Origin: an uncultured Chlorobiota bacterium
GTDB taxonomy: Bacteria > Bacteroidota > Bacteroidia > Bacteroidales > JAADGE01
Direction of reading: 5' to 3'
DNA length: 64,000 nt
Assembly (NCBI GenBank): GCA_947311255.1
Contig: CAMZKL010000006.1
Span: 84,877 to 148,876 of the forward strand
Made by a program: the position numbers and the translations under genes. The notes beneath the pieces are model-generated. The model was given only the letters and a program-made list of their open reading frames with translations. It had not been told where the DNA came from and made no database searches. Position 1 is the stretch's first letter, and every line of letters begins with the position of its first letter. Below, one piece after another: positions 28,391 to 37,587 of the stretch.

Positions 28391-28421
28391 CAAAAGTAAT
28401 TTATTGAATAAGATTTAGCAA
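28391..28421 (-). promoter_or_regulatory. Promoter of fsa
   Basis: On the minus strand, TTG (28421-28419), a 20-bp spacer and TACTTTTG (28398-28391) match the Bacteroidota promoter pattern. The predicted leader is about 26 nt. Confidence 0.7.
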
Positions 28422-28648
28422 GAAATAAAAAAAAAGATACAGGGCAAACCTATATTTTTATTTTTTTACACAATTTATGAAATTTAATAATTCAAACTAG
28501 TGTTTTTAAGAATAATGAAACTAAAAAATGTGAAAATCTAAAACTATTGTTATTATTACATATTAAAAACTAATACTATTTAAAGCAAAAAAATACTTTT
28601 AAAAGATTTTAACAAAGCTTGAATTTGCCCTGAAAAAAAATATTTTGC

Positions 28649-30106
28649 CTATTCAAAAGCTTCACCCACATTAAAAAACTCTTTTTTAAAATTTACAAGA
28701 GAAAGTTCTTTGCTTGCACGTGTTATCGCAGTATAAAGCCAACGCAAAAACTCTCTGTTAATCATATCTTCCGTTAACCAACCCTGATCAATAAAAACTT
28801 TTTTCCATTGCCCTCCCTGTGCCTTGTGGCAAGTAATGGCATATGCAAATTTTATTTGCAAAGCATTAAAATAAGGGTTTTTCTTTATTTCTTTAAATCG
28901 ACTTTTTCTATTTTTAATATCTAAAAAATCCTCTTCAACCTTTCCATAAAACCTTTGAATCTCTTTATATGAAAGAGAAGCCGACTCAGAGTGTAATGTG
29001 TCTAAAATAATTTTAACATCGATTTCAATGTCTTTATAATCATGAAATTTTAGAGTAAGGTCAGCAAAACGATAGCCATATCGTTCTGTATATTTTTGAA
29101 TTCTTAAAATTTCTGCTATATCTCCATTTGCAATAAAATCAATACTATCATAGTCTTCTGTCCAAAAATAATTGTTTTTTACAACCATAACCAAATCTCC
29201 TGCAGAAATTTCTTCTTCTTTATAAAGAACACTTGAGCGAATACCTTGGTTGTATTGATTGGCTCGTTTATTCGATCTGCAAATTATAGCAACATCTTTT
29301 TCGGAAAATTTTGCATAAGCATCAGAAATTTCTTCAATAAGTTCACTGCCCAAACTTTGGCCAATATCATTAAAACCAGAAAGTTTTATTTTCGGAAAAC
29401 CTTTATATTTTACATTTGTATAAGGCAAATTTTTTGCAAGAATATTCCTAATTTTTGTTGCATTAAATAATATTCCTGAATCTTTTTTTTGCCTAACAAC
29501 TTCGGTTAATTCGTGTTCAATAATTTCAAAACCATAAACAGCAAGCTCGTTTTTGTCTAAAGCGGGACTTAAATCCAACTTTACAGGAGGAAGTTGAGCA
29601 GTATCTCCTATTAATATTAACTTACAAAATTGTTTATTATAAACATATTTAATTAAATCATCCAATAATCTTCCTGTTCCAAAAATGGAATTTTCAAAAG
29701 ATTGATTTGAAATCATTGATGCTTCGTCCACAATAAAAATTGTATTTGTATGAAGGTTGGTGTCTAAACCAAACTTTCCCAAACCATCATTGGAGCTATG
29801 CTGCCGATATATTTTTTTGTGAATTGTAAACGCCTCTTTATTTGAATAAGCACCCAATACCTTTGCCGCTCTTCCAGTGGGAGCCATAAGTATGGTTTTA
29901 AGTTTAAGATTTTTTAATGCCTTTACGAGTCCTGCAATTGCACTTGTTTTTCCGGTTCCTGCATAACCTTTTAATAAAAAAAGTTCATTTTCCGAAGAAG
30001 AAGACGAAACAAATAAAGATAGTTTATTTATAAGTTCTTTTTGTCCATCTAAAGGCTCATAAATTAAACTTTTTATAATTTCGTTATATATAAAATCGTT
30101 AAGCAT
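28649..30106 (-). CDS. RecD2-like superfamily 1 DNA helicase
   Basis: A 485-residue ATP-dependent helicase of the AAA_30 plus UvrD_C_2 type. Walker A is GYAGTGKTS (47-55), Walker B is FIVDEASMIS, motif III is LIGDTAQLPPV, a VRQ motif follows, and near the C-terminus are ITCHKAQGGQW and LYTAITRAS, the helicase motifs V/VI. It lacks the long N-terminal region of full RecD2 proteins, as is usual for this Bacteroidota family. The start is taken as ATG 30106 rather than TTG 30115. A minus-strand TAAATTTG (30120-30113) sits so close to this ATG that, if used, the mRNA would be nearly leaderless, but no -33 box supports it. Confidence 0.9.
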   Translation of the reverse strand: MLNDFIYNEIIKSLIYEPLDGQKELINKLSLFVSSSSSENELFLLKGYAGTGKTSAIAGLVKALKNLKLKTILMAPTGRAAKVLGAYSNKEAFTIHKKIYRQHSSNDGLGKFGLDTNLHTNTIFIVDEASMISNQSFENSIFGTGRLLDDLIKYVYNKQFCKLILIGDTAQLPPVKLDLSPALDKNELAVYGFEIIEHELTEVVRQKKDSGILFNATKIRNILAKNLPYTNVKYKGFPKIKLSGFNDIGQSLGSELIEEISDAYAKFSEKDVAIICRSNKRANQYNQGIRSSVLYKEEEISAGDLVMVVKNNYFWTEDYDSIDFIANGDIAEILRIQKYTERYGYRFADLTLKFHDYKDIEIDVKIILDTLHSESASLSYKEIQRFYGKVEEDFLDIKNRKSRFKEIKKNPYFNALQIKFAYAITCHKAQGGQWKKVFIDQGWLTEDMINREFLRWLYTAITRASKELSLVNFKKEFFNVGEAFE

Positions 30107-30182
30107 TAAAATCAAATTTAAAAATTTAGGTGTGAATATAACATTATTTGCAAAGAAAATTTATAATTAAGATTTATTTTTT

Positions 30183-30190
30183 TAAATTTG
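30183..30190 (+). promoter_or_regulatory. Candidate -7 box for the membrane protein gene at 30217
   Basis: TAAATTTG is an exact TAnnTTTG match, 26 bp before the ATG at 30217. It supports that start over the longer frame from 30148. Confidence 0.5.
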
Positions 30191-30216
30191 CAATCAAACT
30201 AAAAAAATTAATTCTG

Positions 30217-31131
30217 ATGACAATTTATATTATTATTTTGATTGTTGCAACAATAGGAGTTGCCTTAGTTGCTTCCTTAAAAAAATTATCTGATAATAAG
30301 CTGATAAAGTATGGTTCTTTTGTAGCATATTTTTTGCTTATAGAAGGAATCTTATACGCCGTAACAGATAGTTTGGATATCCCAATAGTTATTTTAGGAG
30401 TTGCTATTGGAATTGGCATACTTGTACTGCTTATAGGAGGAAGTTATTTTATCTCTTCCGGGAATAAATTTATTAAGTATATTTTAAGCTTTGTGTTTTT
30501 AGGTATTGCTATTTTTGCCGGTTATACATTGTACGAAAGTATAATGGATCCCATTAGGTTTAATATTGAAAAAGATAAACGTTTTCAAGAAACGGTAAAT
30601 GAATTAAAAAAAATAAGGACTGCACAAGTTGCCTTTAAAAACGAATATGAAAAATATACTCCCAGCCTTGATAGTTTAAAAAAGTTTGTTCAAACAGGAA
30701 CAATGTCTGTTGTTAAAAAAATAGGAGAAGTTCCTGATTCAATATACTTGCAACAAGACAATAATCTTTTAAAAGCTGAAAAAGCCTGTTTAAAAATGGG
30801 AATAATTAGTAGAGATACTTTAAAAATCAATATTATTGACACTCTTTTTAAAAATTATGACATTGAAAGATTTGGAAAAGTTCCTTTTACCGATGGTTAT
30901 AAATTTGAAATGGACACTGCATCTATTCAGGCTGGAGGTGTTAATATTAATGTTTTTGAAGCAAAAGTTCCCAATTTAGTTTTATTAAAAGGAATGAAAA
31001 AACAATTAATTTTGAATCTTAATGATGATGCAATAAAGAACAGTAAGTACCCTGGTCTTAAAGTTGGGTCTCTTGAAGAAAACAATAATAATGATGGTAA
31101 TTGGTTGAAAGAATACGATTTGAAAAAATAA
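30217..31131 (+). CDS. Conserved Bacteroidota membrane protein, unknown function
   Basis: A 304-residue protein. Hydrophobic segments at about 2-22, 30-50, 55-78 and 86-106 form an N-terminal membrane domain, followed by an extracytoplasmic soluble domain containing ESIMDPIRFNIEKDKRF, ELKKIRTAQVAFKNEYEKY and KIGEVPDSI. I recognise this pattern as a hypothetical protein that commonly sits upstream of DUF3822 and rsmD in this phylum, but it has no assigned function. The IRTAQVAFKxxYxxY segment faintly resembles type IV pilin-like stalks, which I do not consider enough for a call. ATG 30217 is chosen because a -7 box lies inside the longer frame. Confidence 0.75.
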   Translation: MTIYIIILIVATIGVALVASLKKLSDNKLIKYGSFVAYFLLIEGILYAVTDSLDIPIVILGVAIGIGILVLLIGGSYFISSGNKFIKYILSFVFLGIAIFAGYTLYESIMDPIRFNIEKDKRFQETVNELKKIRTAQVAFKNEYEKYTPSLDSLKKFVQTGTMSVVKKIGEVPDSIYLQQDNNLLKAEKACLKMGIISRDTLKINIIDTLFKNYDIERFGKVPFTDGYKFEMDTASIQAGGVNINVFEAKVPNLVLLKGMKKQLILNLNDDAIKNSKYPGLKVGSLEENNNNDGNWLKEYDLKK

Positions 31132-31356
31132 AAACTAAAAAATTATTAATTCGCTATGGTTTTTTTATATATTAAATGTTTATCTGTGAACTACTTACGA
31201 TAAACATTTTATCATCCAAAAATATGACCAAAGATTAGCATATAGATTACTAACAAAAAAAATAAAGTGTTCTTATGTGCTGAAAAATATAATAATTTTA
31301 AATACAAATATTAATGCAACTTATTTAACATCAATTAATAAGAGAAAACTAGACAC

Positions 31357-32211
31357 ATGAAAAATTTCTTTGTATTTAATGACGGTTTCTCGAAAAGTAA
31401 AACATCTTCTTATATATTGTCATTACAATTAGACGATAAAGGGTATTCATATGCTATTATTGATTTAGTTGGAAAAACCTATGCAGCTTTAAACCATCAT
31501 AATTTCGATAAAAAATTAATTGGAAAAACAATTGCCGAAAAAGCTGAATCAATGATAAAAGAAGATTTGTTTTTAAGTAAAAATTATAAAACAGTATATT
31601 TTAGTTACTTAACCCAAAAATCAACATTTATTCCCTCAGAATATTTTGATAAAACAAAAGCAAAACAATATTTTACTTTTAATCACAAACTAGAAGAAAA
31701 CGAAGAACTACTATTTAATTTTAATAAAGAAATTGATGCATACAATGTTTTTTCGATTTCGTCAGATTTAACCACAATTCTTGTTAATAAATTTCCGGAA
31801 ATAATTTTTTTACACCAAAATAATTTTTTTGTAAACAATCTCATTGTAAAGGGTAAGGCAACAAAATTTAAACTACCCGTTGTACATATTAACATTAACT
31901 CTGGAACTTTTAATATTGGTATTTATAAAGATGATAGGTTTGTAATGTACAACACTTATAAATATGAAAACCAAGACGATTTTGTGTATTACCTAATGAA
32001 TACTCTTGCACAATATAAAATTGAACAAAACAAAATGCACCTTAATGTTTCTGGTCTAATTGAGAAAAACTCCGAGTTTTATAAATTTATAAAAGGTTTT
32101 TTTCCAAATATGAAGTTTTTAAAACTAGACCATAAACTTAAATACAACTTTAAAGATATTGGGGAACATATTCTTTATAATATTTTAAATATGTATAATG
32201 AGGATTATTAG
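31357..32211 (+). CDS. DUF3822 family protein
   Basis: A 284-residue soluble protein of the Bacteroidota-specific DUF3822 family, with the recognisable SYILSLQLDDKGYSYAIID near the N-terminus and VVHININSGTFNIGIYKDDRF in the middle. The second half has an ASKHA/actin-like rhythm, but nucleotide-binding residues cannot be assigned. The last 14 bp overlap the start of rsmD. That DUF3822-rsmD pairing is conserved in the phylum and hints at a role linked to rRNA modification or ribosome assembly, though this is unproven. Confidence 0.85.
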   Translation: MKNFFVFNDGFSKSKTSSYILSLQLDDKGYSYAIIDLVGKTYAALNHHNFDKKLIGKTIAEKAESMIKEDLFLSKNYKTVYFSYLTQKSTFIPSEYFDKTKAKQYFTFNHKLEENEELLFNFNKEIDAYNVFSISSDLTTILVNKFPEIIFLHQNNFFVNNLIVKGKATKFKLPVVHININSGTFNIGIYKDDRFVMYNTYKYENQDDFVYYLMNTLAQYKIEQNKMHLNVSGLIEKNSEFYKFIKGFFPNMKFLKLDHKLKYNFKDIGEHILYNILNMYNEDY

Positions 32212-32740
32212 AGGAAGCCAAAAAGGACGAAAAATACTTCCACCAAAAAACTTCAATTCTCGACCAACAACTGATTTTGCAAAAGAATCTCTTTTTAATA
32301 TTCTAGAAAATAAATACAACCTTGAAAACCTAAAAGTATTAGACCTATTTTCTGGAACAGGAAACATAAGTTTAGAGTTTTTATCAAGAGGAAGCAAAGA
32401 AGTAACATCAGTAGAAATTAGAAAAAAGAACTGTTTGCATATAAAAACACAAATAAATACTCTTTTTACAGGAAAAGGCAATGTAATATCTTCTGATGTT
32501 TATAAATTTTGTGAAAAAACAATGCGTGAGGTAGATTTAATATTTGCAGACCCACCATTTGAAGATAAAAAAATACACAAACTACCAGAATTAATTTTTA
32601 ATAATAAAGCATTACAGAAAGCAGTTTTTATATTAGAACATTCTGCAAAAAATGATTTTTCAACAAATAAATATTTTGAGGAAAGAAGGAAATATGGAAA
32701 TATAAATTTTACATTTTTTAAAAAAAAGAAAGAAAAATAA
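32198..32740 (+). CDS. rsmD: 16S rRNA (guanine966-N2)-methyltransferase
   Basis: RsmD methylates G966 of 16S rRNA within assembled 30S subunits using S-adenosylmethionine. The 180-residue protein carries the family N-terminus MRIIRGSQKGRKI, SRPTTDFAKESLFNIL (21-36), SAM-binding motif I DLFSGTGNIS (49-58) and the catalytic ADPPF (117-121, N/DPPY/F type). The length matches the family. It overlaps DUF3822 by 14 bp and precedes tRNA-Asp. Confidence 0.95.
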   Translation: MRIIRGSQKGRKILPPKNFNSRPTTDFAKESLFNILENKYNLENLKVLDLFSGTGNISLEFLSRGSKEVTSVEIRKKNCLHIKTQINTLFTGKGNVISSDVYKFCEKTMREVDLIFADPPFEDKKIHKLPELIFNNKALQKAVFILEHSAKNDFSTNKYFEERRKYGNINFTFFKKKKEK

Positions 32741-32749
32741 AAATAAAGT

Positions 32750-32779
32750 TTTGCAGAAAAAAAAAAAGATTTACATTTG
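32750..32779 (+). promoter_or_regulatory. Promoter of tRNA-Asp
   Basis: TTTG (32750-32753), an 18-bp spacer and TACATTTG (32772-32779) form a canonical Bacteroidota promoter that ends 19 bp before the mature tRNA 5' end. Confidence 0.8.
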
Positions 32780-32798
32780 CACACGCAAAAAGCGAAAA

Positions 32799-32873
32799 GG
32801 TCCGGTAGTTCAGTTTGGTTAGAATACATGCCTGTCACGCATGGGGTCGCGAGTTCGAGTCTCGTCCGGACCG
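32799..32873 (+). tRNA. tRNA-Asp (anticodon GTC)
   Basis: A 75-nt cloverleaf with acceptor arms GGTCCGG / CCGGACC, D-arm TAGTTCAGTTTGGTTAGAA, anticodon stem CATGC / GCATG with loop CTGTCAC (anticodon GTC, Asp), and T-loop GAGTTCGAGTCTC. The discriminator is G and CCA is not encoded. It has its own promoter and terminator. Confidence 0.98.
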
Positions 32874-32875
32874 CT

Positions 32876-32911
32876 AAAAACCTGTTAGTCTTATGATTAA
32901 CAGGTTTTTTT
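32876..32911 (+). terminator. Terminator of tRNA-Asp
   Basis: The hairpin CCTGTTA (32881-32887) / TAACAGG (32898-32904) is extended by A/T pairing on the flanks and followed by a T-run. Confidence 0.85.
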
Positions 32912-32947
32912 AATAAATATTAAAAATTAATATATTTACATAAAAAA

Positions 32948-33499
32948 ATGAGTAAAATTTTAATAATTGATATTGAAACTACAGGTTTTATTAACAAAGG
33001 AGGTAAAATTGTAGAAATTGGAATTGTGGAATTAGATACTGAAAATGGAAATAGAAAAGTAGTTTTTGATAAAGTTACTCACGAAAAAGGAATAACAAGA
33101 AATGAAGTTGAAAACTCCTGGATTATAAAAAACTCTGACTTATCTGTTGAGGATGTAAGACTATCAAAACGCCTAGATTTATTAAAAAATGAAATTCAAG
33201 GAATAATAAACAACTATCCTGCTGGAGTGACTGCCTATAATAGAAGTTTTGATTTTGATTTTTTAGAAAGCAGAGGATTTAAATTTCCCAAAAAGCTACC
33301 ATGTCCGATGATTTTGTCAACAAATATTTTAAAACTACCTGGCAAGTACGGAGATTTTAAATGGCCCAAAGTTGAGGAAGCATACGATTATTTTTTTTCA
33401 AATAATAACTATACAGAAAAGCACAGAGGTGCTGATGATGCCATGCATGAAGCCGAAATAGTTTTTGAACTTGTAAAACGTGGAATTTTTAAAATATAA
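32948..33499 (+). CDS. DEDDh 3'-5' exonuclease (DnaQ-like)
   Basis: A 183-residue exonuclease-fold protein. Exo I is IDIETTG (D8, E10), Exo II is in AYNRSFDFDFL, and Exo III is HRGADDAMHEAE with the His and Asp of the DEDDh type near residue 165. It could be a DNA polymerase III epsilon-like proofreading subunit or a stand-alone RNase T/oligonuclease-like enzyme. The lack of a polymerase-binding tail favours a stand-alone nuclease. It is transcribed alone between tRNA-Asp and the convergent YifB gene. Confidence 0.88.
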   Translation: MSKILIIDIETTGFINKGGKIVEIGIVELDTENGNRKVVFDKVTHEKGITRNEVENSWIIKNSDLSVEDVRLSKRLDLLKNEIQGIINNYPAGVTAYNRSFDFDFLESRGFKFPKKLPCPMILSTNILKLPGKYGDFKWPKVEEAYDYFFSNNNYTEKHRGADDAMHEAEIVFELVKRGIFKI

Positions 33500-33532
33500 G
33501 ACAATTATAAACTTGCTAAATACTTCTAATTC

Positions 33533-35071
33533 TTAACTCCCCCAATTATCCCTATCTAAGCTTCTATATTGTATTGCCTCTGCAAGATGTTCTGTTTTTA
33601 TGTTTTCAGAAGAAGCTAAATCAGCAATTGTTCTTGAGACCTTTAAAATTCTGTCATAAGCTCTTGCCGAAAGACCAAGTTTTTCCATAGCATTTTTTAA
33701 AAGAGATCCTCCTGATTCATCAATTTCGCAATAAATTCTCATCATTTTTGGTGTCATTTGGGCATTACTATGTATTTCTTTAAAATCTTTAAACCTTTTC
33801 TTTTGAATGTTTCTTGCTTCAATAACTCTTTTTCTAACAGCCTCGCCACCTTCTCCGGTTTTTGCTTCATCTAATTTAGAGAAAGGTACGGGAACAACTT
33901 CTATATGAATATCTATTCTGTCAAGCAAAGGACCGGAAATTTTATTCAAATATTTTTGAACAACACCTGTTCCACAAACACAACTTTTTTCAGGATGATT
34001 ATAATATCCACAAGGGCAAGGATTCATAGATGCAACAAGCATAAAACTTGCAGGATAATCTACTGTAAATTTTGCTCTCGAAATAGTTATTTTTCTATCC
34101 TCTAAAGGTTGTCGCATAACCTCTAAAACAGTACGTTTAAATTCAGGAAGTTCATCTAAAAATAAAACTCCGTTATGAGCCAAAGAAATTTCTCCCGGTT
34201 GAGGAAATTGCCCTCCGCCAACTAGTGCAACATCACTTATTGTATGATGCGGAGAACGAAAAGGCCTTTGAGTAATTAAAGAAGAATTTTTATCAGTTTT
34301 TCCAGCAACAGAGTGTATTTTTGTTGTTTCTAAGGCTTCTTGTAATGAAAGTGGCGGAAGAATTGTTGGTATTCTTTTTGAAATCATTGTTTTTCCTGCC
34401 CCCGGAGGCCCTATCATAATAATGTTATGCCCCCCTGCTGCTGCAATTTCTAATGCCCTTTTAACATTTTCTTGTCCTTTAACATCAGAAAAATCTAAAT
34501 CTGAAAGTGTAATATTTTCATAAAACTCTTTGCGAGTATCAACAATTGTTGGTTTAAGTTCTTTTCTTTCATTAAAAAAATCAATAACATCTTTTATGTT
34601 TTCAACACCAAAAACATCAAGTTTATTAACAACAGCAGCTTCCCTTGCATTTTCTTTTGGTAAAATAAAACCCTTAAAACCTTCTGCTCTAGCTTGAATC
34701 GCAATAGGTAAAACACCTTTTATAGGATTTAAAGTTCCATCAAGAGAAAGTTCTCCCATTATCACATAATCAGATATTTTCTCGGCCTTTATATCTTCAT
34801 TTGCGGCAAGAATTCCTATTGCAATAGTTAAATCGTAGGATGAGCCTTCTTTTCGAATATCTGCAGGTGCCATATTAATTACAATTTTTTTCCCGGGAAT
34901 TTTATATTCGTGCTCTCTTAATGCCGACTCTATTCTTTGTTGGCTTTCTTTAACAGCAGCATCCGGTAAACCAACTAAGTAAAAATTTGCACCTCTTGAA
35001 ATATTCACCTCAACGGCAATTGTAGTTGCATCCACTCCCTGAACAGCACTTCCATACGTTTTTACCAACAT
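33533..35071 (-). CDS. YifB/ComM family Mg-chelatase-like AAA+ ATPase
   Basis: A 512-residue protein with an N-terminal Lon-like ChlI domain (about 20-145, SYDLTIAIGIL and MGELSLDGTLNPIKGVLP), a central AAA+ domain (Walker A GPPGAGKTM, Walker B FLDELPEF), a CPCGYYNHPEKSCVCG Cys-rich insertion and a C-terminal ChlI-C helical domain (LSARAYDRILKVSRTIADL). Homologues such as ComM are hexameric helicases promoting branch migration in natural transformation, and YifB is widespread even in non-competent bacteria. No competence genes lie nearby, so the role here is unsettled. All nucleotide-binding motifs are intact. Confidence 0.94.
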   Translation of the reverse strand: MLVKTYGSAVQGVDATTIAVEVNISRGANFYLVGLPDAAVKESQQRIESALREHEYKIPGKKIVINMAPADIRKEGSSYDLTIAIGILAANEDIKAEKISDYVIMGELSLDGTLNPIKGVLPIAIQARAEGFKGFILPKENAREAAVVNKLDVFGVENIKDVIDFFNERKELKPTIVDTRKEFYENITLSDLDFSDVKGQENVKRALEIAAAGGHNIIMIGPPGAGKTMISKRIPTILPPLSLQEALETTKIHSVAGKTDKNSSLITQRPFRSPHHTISDVALVGGGQFPQPGEISLAHNGVLFLDELPEFKRTVLEVMRQPLEDRKITISRAKFTVDYPASFMLVASMNPCPCGYYNHPEKSCVCGTGVVQKYLNKISGPLLDRIDIHIEVVPVPFSKLDEAKTGEGGEAVRKRVIEARNIQKKRFKDFKEIHSNAQMTPKMMRIYCEIDESGGSLLKNAMEKLGLSARAYDRILKVSRTIADLASSENIKTEHLAEAIQYRSLDRDNWGS

Positions 35072-35247
35072 ATTATAAATTATTTAATTAAAATTGTGAA
35101 AGTAAAAAGAAAATCTTAAAACAGAAAAACAACTATTGCTTACTTATGGTATAATTTATGACCATCTCTTTATGAGTAATTTAACGAAACTAAATATTTA
35201 TTACTTGGTATGCTTTTTGAGTTATATAAAAATATCAATCTATAAGA

Positions 35248-35466
35248 ATGGAAAATACTATACGCGTCGAAAGAGCTAAAAAGAGAATTACCCAAGCAGA
35301 ACTCGCTAAACAAGTTGAAGTTTCTAGGCAAACAATTCATGCAATAGAAACCAGAAAATTTGTTCCCTCAACAGTTCTTGCATTAAAAATTGCTCGCTAT
35401 TTTAATGTTATGCTCGAAGACCTTTTTAAATTAGAAAAAACAGATTTTAAAAACAATAAAACCTGA
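35248..35466 (+). CDS. XRE-family helix-turn-helix regulator
   Basis: A 72-residue DNA-binding protein consisting of little more than one Cro/C1-type HTH: ITQAELAKQVEVSRQTIHAI gives helix 2-turn-helix 3, followed by KFVPSTVLALKIARYF. Stand-alone XRE proteins of this size usually act as small repressors, often with ALKIA-x-x-F before a short acidic C-terminus as here. The voltage-gated channel gene starts 21 bp downstream on the same strand, so the pair may be co-transcribed and the regulator may control its own unit. Operator sites were not identified. Confidence 0.92.
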   Translation: MENTIRVERAKKRITQAELAKQVEVSRQTIHAIETRKFVPSTVLALKIARYFNVMLEDLFKLEKTDFKNNKT

Positions 35467-35487
35467 AATCTAATAATTTTGTAATCT

Positions 35488-36315
35488 ATGACTACAAAGC
35501 TAAAACAAAAACTATATGAAATAGTTTTTGAAGCCGATACAAAATCCGGAAAAGCGTTTGATATTTTTCTTTTAATAGCAGTAGTTTTAAGTGTTATTGT
35601 GGTAATGCTTGAAAGTGTTGATACTTTTGCATCACAACACAAAAAGTTTCTTCTTATTGCTGAATGGTTTTTTACTATAATTTTCTCTATTGAATATATT
35701 TTAAGAATTTTAATTATAAATAAAAAATCTAAATATATTTTTAGTTTTTATGGAATAATTGATTTTCTTGCAATTTTGCCAACATTTGTTAGCCTTATAA
35801 TTCCAGGAACCTACCATAGTCTTGTTGTTATTCGTTCATTGAGGCTTTTAAGAGTTTTTAGAATATTTAAGTTGTCAAGATTTGTGTCAGAAAGCCAATC
35901 ATTATTAAGAGCATTGGTTTCTTCAAAACAAAAAATAAGTGTCTTTTTCTTTTTTGTTATAATGATTGTTATTTTACTCGGAACAATTATGTATTTAATT
36001 GAAGACAAAGAAGGAGGATTTACGAGCATTCCTCAAAGTATATATTGGGCTATAGTAACTTTAACAACTGTTGGATATGGAGACATAGCTCCTGTAACAG
36101 ATTTAGGAAAATTAATTGCAGGAGCCGTTATGATTCTTGGTTATGCAATTATTGCTATTCCAACGGGAATTATTACGTCTGAAATGGCAAAAAAAAACTC
36201 AAAAGATATAACAACACAAGTTTGTCCCGAATGTCTTAAAGAAGGGCATGATAAAGACGCAGAATTTTGTAAGTTTTGTGGCTCTGAAATGAATCCTAAA
36301 ATATCAGGCAATTAA
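35488..36315 (+). CDS. Voltage-gated potassium channel-like ion transporter with zinc ribbon
   Basis: A 275-residue six-helix channel subunit. S1-S3 lie at about 23-42, 53-78 and 84-107. The voltage sensor S4 has Arg116, 119, 122 and 125 at three-residue intervals. S5 is at about 150-171. The pore loop has the potassium selectivity filter TVGYGD (194-199), and S6 is at about 207-232. The cytosolic tail ends in a four-Cys zinc ribbon (C246, C249, C261, C264: CPEC...CKFC). Channels of the Kv/KvAP type set or sense membrane potential. The zinc ribbon could mediate tetramer assembly or partner binding, but that is inference. Confidence 0.92.
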   Translation: MTTKLKQKLYEIVFEADTKSGKAFDIFLLIAVVLSVIVVMLESVDTFASQHKKFLLIAEWFFTIIFSIEYILRILIINKKSKYIFSFYGIIDFLAILPTFVSLIIPGTYHSLVVIRSLRLLRVFRIFKLSRFVSESQSLLRALVSSKQKISVFFFFVIMIVILLGTIMYLIEDKEGGFTSIPQSIYWAIVTLTTVGYGDIAPVTDLGKLIAGAVMILGYAIIAIPTGIITSEMAKKNSKDITTQVCPECLKEGHDKDAEFCKFCGSEMNPKISGN

Positions 36316-36390
36316 AAAACGCCCATATTTTCAATTTTTTTTTTAACTTTGTATGTTACAGAAAAATAAATATATAAACTAAAAAAAAAC

Positions 36391-36978
36391 ATGAAATTCC
36401 CCTTAAATTTTACTTTTAAAATTGGAACACTTGCAAATGATTTTACTGCAAAAGATGCTAACAATGAAACAGTTGCTTATGTTAAACAAAAACTATTTAA
36501 ACTTAAAGAACAAGTTATTGTTTATTCAGATGAAAAAAAGACAAAAGAAATGTTTTATATTAAAGCCAATAAATGGTTAGACTTTAATACAACATATAAT
36601 TTTACCTCTGCAGATGGAATAGAACTTGGAAAAATTGCAAGAAAAGGCTGGAAGTCCCTAATGAAAGCACAATACGAATTATATGATGAAAATGAAAAAC
36701 AAGACCTTGTTATTAAGGAAGAAAATCCATGGGCAAAAGTTTTTGACAGTTTGTTTTCAGAAATACCGATTATTGGAATGCTTACAGGATATGTCTTTAA
36801 TCCAAAATATATCATTACTAGACCAGACGGGACACTTGTTGCAAGAATTTCAAAAAGAAAATCATTTTTTGGAAGAAGATTTTCAATAGACAAACTATCA
36901 GAATTTGAAAGTGGAGAAGAACTTCGAGTCTTATTAGGAAGTATGATGTTGTTATTGTTAGAAAGGAGAAGAGGATAG
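36391..36978 (+). CDS. LURP-one-related / tubby-like fold protein
   Basis: A 195-residue soluble protein made almost entirely of beta strands, with repeated short motifs such as FTAKDANNETVAYVKQK, FTSADGIELGKIARKGWKS and ITRPDGTLVARISKRKSFF. This [DNE]G-x-x-[VI]A-x-[VI] rhythm is what I associate with LURP-one-related (tubby C-terminal/scramblase-like) domains. The assignment is by pattern only and moderately confident. A -7-like TAACTTTG at 36344-36351 gives it a private promoter candidate. No signal peptide is seen. Confidence 0.6.
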   Translation: MKFPLNFTFKIGTLANDFTAKDANNETVAYVKQKLFKLKEQVIVYSDEKKTKEMFYIKANKWLDFNTTYNFTSADGIELGKIARKGWKSLMKAQYELYDENEKQDLVIKEENPWAKVFDSLFSEIPIIGMLTGYVFNPKYIITRPDGTLVARISKRKSFFGRRFSIDKLSEFESGEELRVLLGSMMLLLLERRRG

Positions 36979-37113
36979 AAGCACCTTAACCCACAATATT
37001 ATACTATGTATAAGAAACCTTCGTAAAACTCAATGATTAATACGAAAATTGCTTGTAAACACAAAAAAATGTACTAATAATACGGATTAAATGTTTTTTA
37101 TATATAAAAACTC

Positions 37114-37587
37114 ATGAAACTATCGCTCATTTTTATAGGAAAAACAGTTTCTGACTATCTAGAAAAAGGAATTTCAGAATATGAAAAAAGAATAAAAAGG
37201 TATATTGATTTTGAAATAAAGATATTAAAAGACCTTAAGGCAAGCAAAAGTATGCCAATTAAGATTGTTAAAAGCAAAGAAGGAGACCAAGTTTTAAAAA
37301 ATATTTCTAAAAAAGATTTCTTAATTTTACTTGATGAAAATGGAAAAATGCTTTCTTCAAGAGAATTTTCAAAATTTATTGAAAATAAGCAACTTACAGG
37401 AATAAAAAACTTGGTTTTCTTAATTGGAGGAGCCTATGGTTTTTCAGAAGAAGTTTACAGAAGAGCAAATGGCAAAATATCATTGTCAAAAATGACATTT
37501 TCTCATCAACCGGTAAGATTATTGTTTTCTGAACAATTGTACAGGGCTTTTACAATTATTAAAGGAGAACCCTATCATAATGATTAA
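37114..37587 (+). CDS. rlmH: 23S rRNA (pseudouridine1915-N3)-methyltransferase
   Basis: RlmH is a SPOUT-class, trefoil-knotted methyltransferase that modifies pseudouridine 1915 in helix 69 of 23S rRNA. The 157-residue protein matches the family in length. It carries FLILLDENGKMLSSREF, the knot segment FLIGGAYGFSEEVY and the C-terminal LLFSEQLYRAFTIIKGEPYH, which contacts SAM and substrate. Its stop overlaps the start of the large histidine kinase gene by 8 bp, so the two are translationally coupled even though their functions look unrelated. Confidence 0.97.
   Translation: MKLSLIFIGKTVSDYLEKGISEYEKRIKRYIDFEIKILKDLKASKSMPIKIVKSKEGDQVLKNISKKDFLILLDENGKMLSSREFSKFIENKQLTGIKNLVFLIGGAYGFSEEVYRRANGKISLSKMTFSHQPVRLLFSEQLYRAFTIIKGEPYHND

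Noticed and set aside
28649..30106. RecD2-like helicase as part of a phage-defence system
   Set aside because: It stands alone, with no nuclease, methylase or other defence partner, and this helicase type is ordinary in the phylum.
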